A program made the position numbers and the translations under genes. DNA of 34,917 nt from Verrucomicrobiota bacterium. Its GTDB lineage: Bacteria; Auribacterota; JABMQX01; JAFGEW01. The notes under the pieces are model-generated. The model did not search any database, had not been told where the DNA came from, and worked only from the letters and a program-made list of their open reading frames with translations. The stretch is from positions 1 to 34,917 of the forward strand of contig JAFGEW010000067.1 in assembly GCA_016931415.1 (NCBI GenBank). The letters run 5' to 3'. Shown piece after piece: positions 30,672 to 34,917 of this stretch. Positions within the stretch are counted from its first letter, which is position 1, and every line of letters begins with the position of its first letter.

Positions 30672-32285
30672 CATTTCCGGCGCGGTGGGCGCTTCTTCTT
30701 CCGGCGGCAGGCCGAGGATGCGGCGCAACTCGTCGCGCAGCGGTTTGGGCATCCCCTCCTCGCTAAGCGCGAAGTCGCGCGCCGCCCTTTTCACGTTATC
30801 CCACGATCCGACGGCCTTGAGGAACCGTTCGGGCGCCCTCTCAACAAAGAGGCGGTGGAACTGCTGCGCCATGATCTCGTGGCCGGCAGCCGCCTCCGCC
30901 TCCCCATACGCCAGCCAGTAGTAGCTCTGGAGCATAAAGCCGACGATGTTGGAGGCGACCTGTTCGTACATCTTGTCATCGAGGTCCTGCTTGACCTGGA
31001 GCAGGACGAATTCCTCGACGGGAAGCTTGTACTCGGGGCGGCCGTACTCGTCGGCGAGGGACTTGAGGTACTCGGCCGCCTTGGCTTTTTCGTTGTAGAT
31101 GTAGAGCGTCACGATCGCGTTGTGCATCCAGTGACGGTAGGCCGAATCGACGCCGCCCTCCTGCTGCTCAGGATAGGTCTCGAAGATCTGGGCAAAATGG
31201 TCGCGCACCCAGTCCGAGAACCGCAGGTCAATGCGGCGATCGAAAAGGCCGCGTGCCGGGTCATAGTAGAGCCGACCGCTCTCGTAGATCTGCACGAGGG
31301 CGAAGTAGACCATCCGCTCGCCGAACATCCGGTTGTCCGTGGGCCGCACGTGCTCGAGCGACTTCGCGCCCCAGTACAGCCCGTGCGCCTCGGGCTGGCG
31401 GAAATCAAGCGGACCGTACTGGTCGATGAGTTGTTTGGCATAGGCCGGGTCGATGCTCCACCTGTCGCGCAACGCACGCGCGCGCAGAAAGGCATCGAGC
31501 GCATCGAGCTCGGGAGAGCCTTCCTTGGCCTCGACAACCGGCTTGACGCCGTCGGGAAGCGCGGCGTGGGCGTTGAGCCAGTCGAGGCCTCTGGCGAGCG
31601 GATCGAACCCGGCGGCGCGCATCGCCTCGACAAGCGCGACCACGGCCCTGTCCTTCATCGGATCGTTGTCCGGGTCGAGCGCGCGGGCGAGCCGACCGTA
31701 GTCGGGCGTCGGCCCGCCCAGAATGGGGTGAAGCGCCGCAGCCATCTGCTGCTTGTAATACCAGTGCGCCTCGTCGGAGTCGCGGCCGACCTTGTGGAAG
31801 TAGATCCACGCCAATTGATGGTGCAGCAGGTAGCTGCTCGGCAAGTAGAGCCGGACGCCGCGATCTCGAAGCTCGGCCAGCCCGTTCTGCACCCAGCGCC
31901 AACGCTCCTCGTAGCCCGTCGGCGTATCGAGCGAGAACGCAACCGAGACGTTGTAGGCCATGTTCCAGGCCGAGAAAACCCACACGTCCTCGATGCCCGG
32001 CTCGAGCTGGGTGATCCAGTTGTAGAGCTGCACGAGCTCGAAGTAGCGCCCCTCGTCCTGCAGCGTCTGGGCCCGCATCCAGAGCCCCATGACGAGCATG
32101 CCGCGAAACGACCCAAGCATCTGGGTGCCCAGCACGATCGAGGGCGGGAAGCTCGCACCCGCCGGTCCGCGCGACCAGGTATCGCGCACCGTCGTGAGCG
32201 AGGTGTGCAGCAAGCTGCTCGAGAGCACCAGCACGACGGCGAGCACAAGGTAGATCGTCCGGCGCCAACGGGTCGGGCTTACCAT
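30669..32285 (-). CDS. Uncharacterised membrane-anchored helical repeat protein of the ABC cluster
   Basis: 538 residues. One N-terminal helix (TIYLVLAVVLVLSSSLLHTSL) is followed by a largely helical soluble part with TPR-like pairs (GRYFELVQLYNWITQLEPGIEDVWVFSAWNMAYNVSV; LRDRGVRLYLPSSYLLHHQLAWIYFHKVGRDSDEAHWYYKQQMA). The segment FRGMLVMGLWMRAQTLQDEG follows the membrane anchor. I recall proteins of this pattern beside ABC-2 transporter genes in Planctomycetota-type genomes but know no function. The tail is acidic and Pro-rich (PPEEEAPTAPEM). ATG 32285 has AGGAGG about 8 nt upstream. It follows the ATPase and permease genes, so it is likely an accessory subunit of that transporter. Confidence 0.7.
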   Translation of the reverse strand: MVSPTRWRRTIYLVLAVVLVLSSSLLHTSLTTVRDTWSRGPAGASFPPSIVLGTQMLGSFRGMLVMGLWMRAQTLQDEGRYFELVQLYNWITQLEPGIEDVWVFSAWNMAYNVSVAFSLDTPTGYEERWRWVQNGLAELRDRGVRLYLPSSYLLHHQLAWIYFHKVGRDSDEAHWYYKQQMAAALHPILGGPTPDYGRLARALDPDNDPMKDRAVVALVEAMRAAGFDPLARGLDWLNAHAALPDGVKPVVEAKEGSPELDALDAFLRARALRDRWSIDPAYAKQLIDQYGPLDFRQPEAHGLYWGAKSLEHVRPTDNRMFGERMVYFALVQIYESGRLYYDPARGLFDRRIDLRFSDWVRDHFAQIFETYPEQQEGGVDSAYRHWMHNAIVTLYIYNEKAKAAEYLKSLADEYGRPEYKLPVEEFVLLQVKQDLDDKMYEQVASNIVGFMLQSYYWLAYGEAEAAAGHEIMAQQFHRLFVERAPERFLKAVGSWDNVKRAARDFALSEEGMPKPLRDELRRILGLPPEEEAPTAPEM

Positions 32286-32333
32286 CGCTCGTGCCTCCTG
32301 CCTGTCAGTCTCACGCGCCGCATCATAGCGTCC

Positions 32334-33890
32334 TCACTCGGCCTGCTCGAGCTCGCGCGCCCGGAAGTACAGGCAGCCGAGCAGCATGACGATCCCCCCG
32401 TAGATGATCGCGATGCGCGCCAGCCCCTTGAGCAGGAGGTCCCAACTCACGAGCCGCCCCGTGGCGAGGCCCGTCGAGCCGTCGTAGCGGCCCAGGTTGG
32501 GGATCGCTACCGACAACGCCTTGAACACGACCCGGTAGGCGGGCGAACCGATTTCGTAGAACGGGTGCTCCTCCGAACCGGCGATCGGCGCCGAGAACGC
32601 GGCGAACTGGTTGACGAGCAACGTGCACATGAAGACGAACACGACAAACATCGTCGCCACGGGGAACGAGAGTAGCGCGGCCGCTGCCAGAGCGAGCGCG
32701 CTCAGAAACGCCAGCCGGACAAGCACGAGCAGCACGGTGCGCAGGAAGTTTCCCTCGAACGTCCCGGCCTCGTAGAGCAACGTGATTCCGTCGTCCGGAG
32801 GAAAAGCCGCGTAGACGTTGCGCACCGGCATGTCCGGGTAACTTGTCATGTTGACCACTTCGATAATCATCCGGCCATCGGCCCCGGCCACGTCGCCCGG
32901 GATCCTCAGCTCGTGGTAGTCGTCCATCGTGACCGGATCGAGATCCTCGTCGAACCACTCTCGCGCGCCGACGGCATGCCAAGCGAGGACCACGCGCGGC
33001 TTCTCGCCCGTGGGCTGCTCGCTCGGGCCGACGCTGATGAGCTTGTAGCGGAGAAACAGCGTCTGCCCGGGACGGGCAGGCCGGACGTTCTCGAAGATAT
33101 AGCCCACGCCGGCGCCCGGCGGCAGCGTGTTGTAGCCCGCCCAGAGTTCCTTGCGCCGCTTGGCCCGGTGGGCCGTCTCGTTGAAGGTCTGCGCGAAGCC
33201 CGGGTTGTCCTTGTTGACTTGGCGCAGGTGGGCGATCTCCTTGGTGATCGCTTCCTCGATCTGCGCGTCGAACCGCAGCGGCTTGACCATGTGACGCGCC
33301 GTGTAGACCTCGTTGACAAGCTGCGTGCGCTCCTCGTCGTCCTTGGCCTTGGACAGCGGGCCGATGACGAGCCGCGCGAGCCCGTAAACGACAAGCGCGC
33401 TCGCCACGAGCAGCACGGTGTTGAGCGTCATCACGGCGAGCCACTTGCCCAGCAGCACCTGCGAGCGCGGGATCGGCTTCGTGGCGATCGTCTCGATGCG
33501 CTTGTCGCGCAAGTCGGTCGAAAGCGTCGAGGCCGAGAGGAAGATCGTCAGCACGGAAAGGAGAAACCCGACGGCCGTCATCGAGTAGGTGAGCACGAGC
33601 TGGATGCGGTCGGCCAGCTTGCCCGTGCCCTGGAGCACAAACGGTCCGCCGACAATGACAAGCGCCAACACAATGGCCATGACGGCCACGGTACGCGTGC
33701 GTACTGCCTCGCGCAGTGTCGTGCGCGCGATGGCCCACGCGCGCCGCAGCGCGCCGCGCCGTAGCGCGAGGTCACGTCCGATGACAAACAGCACCCCCTC
33801 GCCCACGGCAATGACCAAGGCAAGCTCGGCGATCCGCAGAAAGGCCGCCCGGGCCACGAGCGCATGCGTGACGGCCCCCAGCTCAGGCAC
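32334..33890 (-). CDS. Large ABC-2 type transporter permease with extracytoplasmic domain
   Basis: 518 residues. The first helices (FLRIAELALVIAVGEGVLFVIG; VAVMAIVLALVIVGGPFVL; SMTAVGFLLSVLTIFLSASTL) are followed by the coupling loop TDLRDKRIETIATKPIPRSQVLLGKWLAVM. A further helix precedes a ~200-residue non-membrane region (around EERTQLVNEVYTARHMVKPLRFDAQIEEAITKEIAHL to NVYAAFPPDDGITLLYEAGTF) predicted outside the membrane. At least three helices end the protein. The large insert sets it apart from the 324-residue permease nearby. Its ATG overlaps the ATPase gene's 3' end by 8 nt, with GTGAGG upstream, so the two are translationally coupled. Confidence 0.85.
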   Translation of the reverse strand: MPELGAVTHALVARAAFLRIAELALVIAVGEGVLFVIGRDLALRRGALRRAWAIARTTLREAVRTRTVAVMAIVLALVIVGGPFVLQGTGKLADRIQLVLTYSMTAVGFLLSVLTIFLSASTLSTDLRDKRIETIATKPIPRSQVLLGKWLAVMTLNTVLLVASALVVYGLARLVIGPLSKAKDDEERTQLVNEVYTARHMVKPLRFDAQIEEAITKEIAHLRQVNKDNPGFAQTFNETAHRAKRRKELWAGYNTLPPGAGVGYIFENVRPARPGQTLFLRYKLISVGPSEQPTGEKPRVVLAWHAVGAREWFDEDLDPVTMDDYHELRIPGDVAGADGRMIIEVVNMTSYPDMPVRNVYAAFPPDDGITLLYEAGTFEGNFLRTVLLVLVRLAFLSALALAAAALLSFPVATMFVVFVFMCTLLVNQFAAFSAPIAGSEEHPFYEIGSPAYRVVFKALSVAIPNLGRYDGSTGLATGRLVSWDLLLKGLARIAIIYGGIVMLLGCLYFRARELEQAE

Positions 33891-34917
33891 CGGGCCTCAC
33901 CCCCTTGTCGTCTTCGGCGCTATCGCCGGCACCATCCTCGCCCTTCACCAGACCCTCAAGCACGGAACGCTTGACCCGGCGAGCCGGCGTCGGCGTTCCG
34001 TCGGGTGACGAGCCCTCGTCATCGGCCGGCTTCGCCTTGGTATCGGCGGTCAGGCCGGGTTCCGAGACATAGCGATCGAGGACGTCGCGGCGCTTCTCGT
34101 CAACCGCGAGGCTCGGTTCGGAAGACGCCGCGGAGGCCGGGCTGGCATCCGGCTCCGGTTCGCCGGAGACAAGCTTGTCGAGCAACGCCCGGCCTTGGGC
34201 CGGCTCGGCGCCCAGGTGCAGCTCGCGTGCGGCGATGCCGGCTTCGGCGCCGGACGTTGCCTGGCGCGCTTGACGCGCCTCCTCGACGATGCGCAGGAAC
34301 AGCGCCTCGAGCCGCTCGCGCGGCGCCTCGACGCGGACCTTGACGCCCGGCTGCGCGGCCGCGATGGCCTCGCGCACGCGGGCCGTAACACCCTCGCCGA
34401 GCCGACCGCTCGCGGTAATCTGAGTCACGTCGCCTCGCTTGAGCAGCTCGTCGACGCGCCCCTGGGCCTGGAGCGAGCCGCCGTACAAGATGGCGATCCG
34501 GTCGCAGACGTCCTCGACGTCGGCGAGCAGGTGGCTGCACAGGAGCACCGTCTTGCCTCGGCGTTTGAGCTCGACAATGAGGTCCTTGAACTCCCGCGTG
34601 CCGATCGGGTCGAGGCCGGCCGTCGGCTCGTCGAGAATGAGCAGTTCCGGATCGTTCACGAGCGCCTGGGCAAGCCCGATGCGCCGCGCCATGCCCTTGG
34701 AGTACTCGTGGAGCGCGCGGCGCCGCTCCTTGCGCAGCCCGACGAGGTCGAGCAGCGCCTCGGTGCGCCGCTTGCGATCGGCCGCGCCGAAGTTGAACAG
34801 CCGCCCGTAGAAATCGAGCGTCTCCTCGGCGTTGAGGAAACGGTACAGGTTGGACTCCTCGGGCATGTAGCCGATCTGCGCTTTGACGCGCACCTCGCGC
34901 GGCGAACGGCCGAGCAC
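33883..34917 (-). CDS. ABC transporter ATP-binding protein with repeat-bearing C-terminal tail (N-terminus cut by window edge)
   Basis: 345 residues are in the window; the N-terminus with Walker A lies beyond the right edge. Seen are the Q-loop region QIGYMPEESNLYRFLNAEETLDFYGRLF, the signature YSKGMARRIGLAQAL, Walker B LLILDEPTAGLDP and the switch His in VLLCSHLLADVEDVCDRIAILYGG. It energises export with the overlapping permease gene. After the cassette is a ~150-residue acidic, Ser/Pro-rich tail, unusual for this family. It has three short related motifs: GRALLDKLVSGE (34157-34195), RRDVLDRYVSEP (about 34060-34100) and KRSVLEGLVKGE (about 33940-33985). The tail's role is unknown. Confidence 0.92.
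   Translation of the reverse strand: MLGRSPREVRVKAQIGYMPEESNLYRFLNAEETLDFYGRLFNFGAADRKRRTEALLDLVGLRKERRRALHEYSKGMARRIGLAQALVNDPELLILDEPTAGLDPIGTREFKDLIVELKRRGKTVLLCSHLLADVEDVCDRIAILYGGSLQAQGRVDELLKRGDVTQITASGRLGEGVTARVREAIAAAQPGVKVRVEAPRERLEALFLRIVEEARQARQATSGAEAGIAARELHLGAEPAQGRALLDKLVSGEPEPDASPASAASSEPSLAVDEKRRDVLDRYVSEPGLTADTKAKPADDEGSSPDGTPTPARRVKRSVLEGLVKGEDGAGDSAEDDKGVRPGA

Noticed and set aside
1-34917. CRISPR array, tRNA, rRNA, insertion sequence or prophage genes
   Set aside because: No spaced direct repeats, no TTCGA-centred cloverleaf, no transposase or phage protein was found on reading the intergenic regions and gene products.

Overview
This is a GC-rich, gene-dense bacterial chromosome window with no rRNA, tRNA, CRISPR, insertion sequence or phage gene that I can see. 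The envelope genes (two lipoproteins with clear lipoboxes, a BamE-like motif, an AsmA-like protein, a DsbD-type domain, bactofilins) point to a two-membrane bacterium. The class II (B12-dependent) ribonucleotide reductase, EF-hand secreted protein, large ABC-2 permeases beside an uncharacterised ~540-residue membrane protein, and zinc-ribbon/bactofilin proteins suggest Planctomycetota or a neighbouring little-cultured phylum. That placement is inference; no rRNA is present to confirm it.

Region 1 (1-8463, all minus strand) is one very compact run: bactofilin, zinc-ribbon bactofilin, PhoH ATPase, 7TM-HD phosphodiesterase, YbeY, CorC-type CBS protein, DUF502 membrane protein, RecO, and the start of a radical SAM protein cut by the window edge. 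Most junctions are overlaps or gaps under 60 nt, and a promoter lies ahead of the first bactofilin. It joins cytoskeleton, RNA metabolism, nucleotide signalling and DNA repair.

Region 2 (8464-11362) holds the class II ribonucleotide reductase nrdJ, with a strong sigma-70 promoter, two NrdR-like boxes 31 bp apart and a classic terminator. A PLP enzyme of the ACC deaminase/D-cysteine desulfhydrase family converges on it and carries an in-frame 15-bp minisatellite.

Region 3 (12487-14864) holds a redox pair: a DsbD-alpha-like secreted protein and a membrane-anchored redoxin. Two diverged copies of a ~185-bp sequence flank the pair. Both can fold into the same multi-stem + strand RNA, with compensatory and G-U changes between copies. 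I consider this the most likely undescribed item in the window.

Region 4 (14865-21041) has an ABC-F ATPase, then a minus-strand group of lipoprotein, TsaB and two glycosyltransferases. Region 5 (21175-27485, plus strand) has an orphan BtuF-like binding protein, a CxxC protein, an AsmA-like protein, a YycJ/WalJ-like MBL hydrolase and a TPR/peptidase-MA protein. Region 6 (27596-34917) has an EF-hand protein, an SH3-like protein and the ABC-2 transporter cluster. Its two converging arms end exactly in the inverted ends of a palindromic element that supplies both stop codons.
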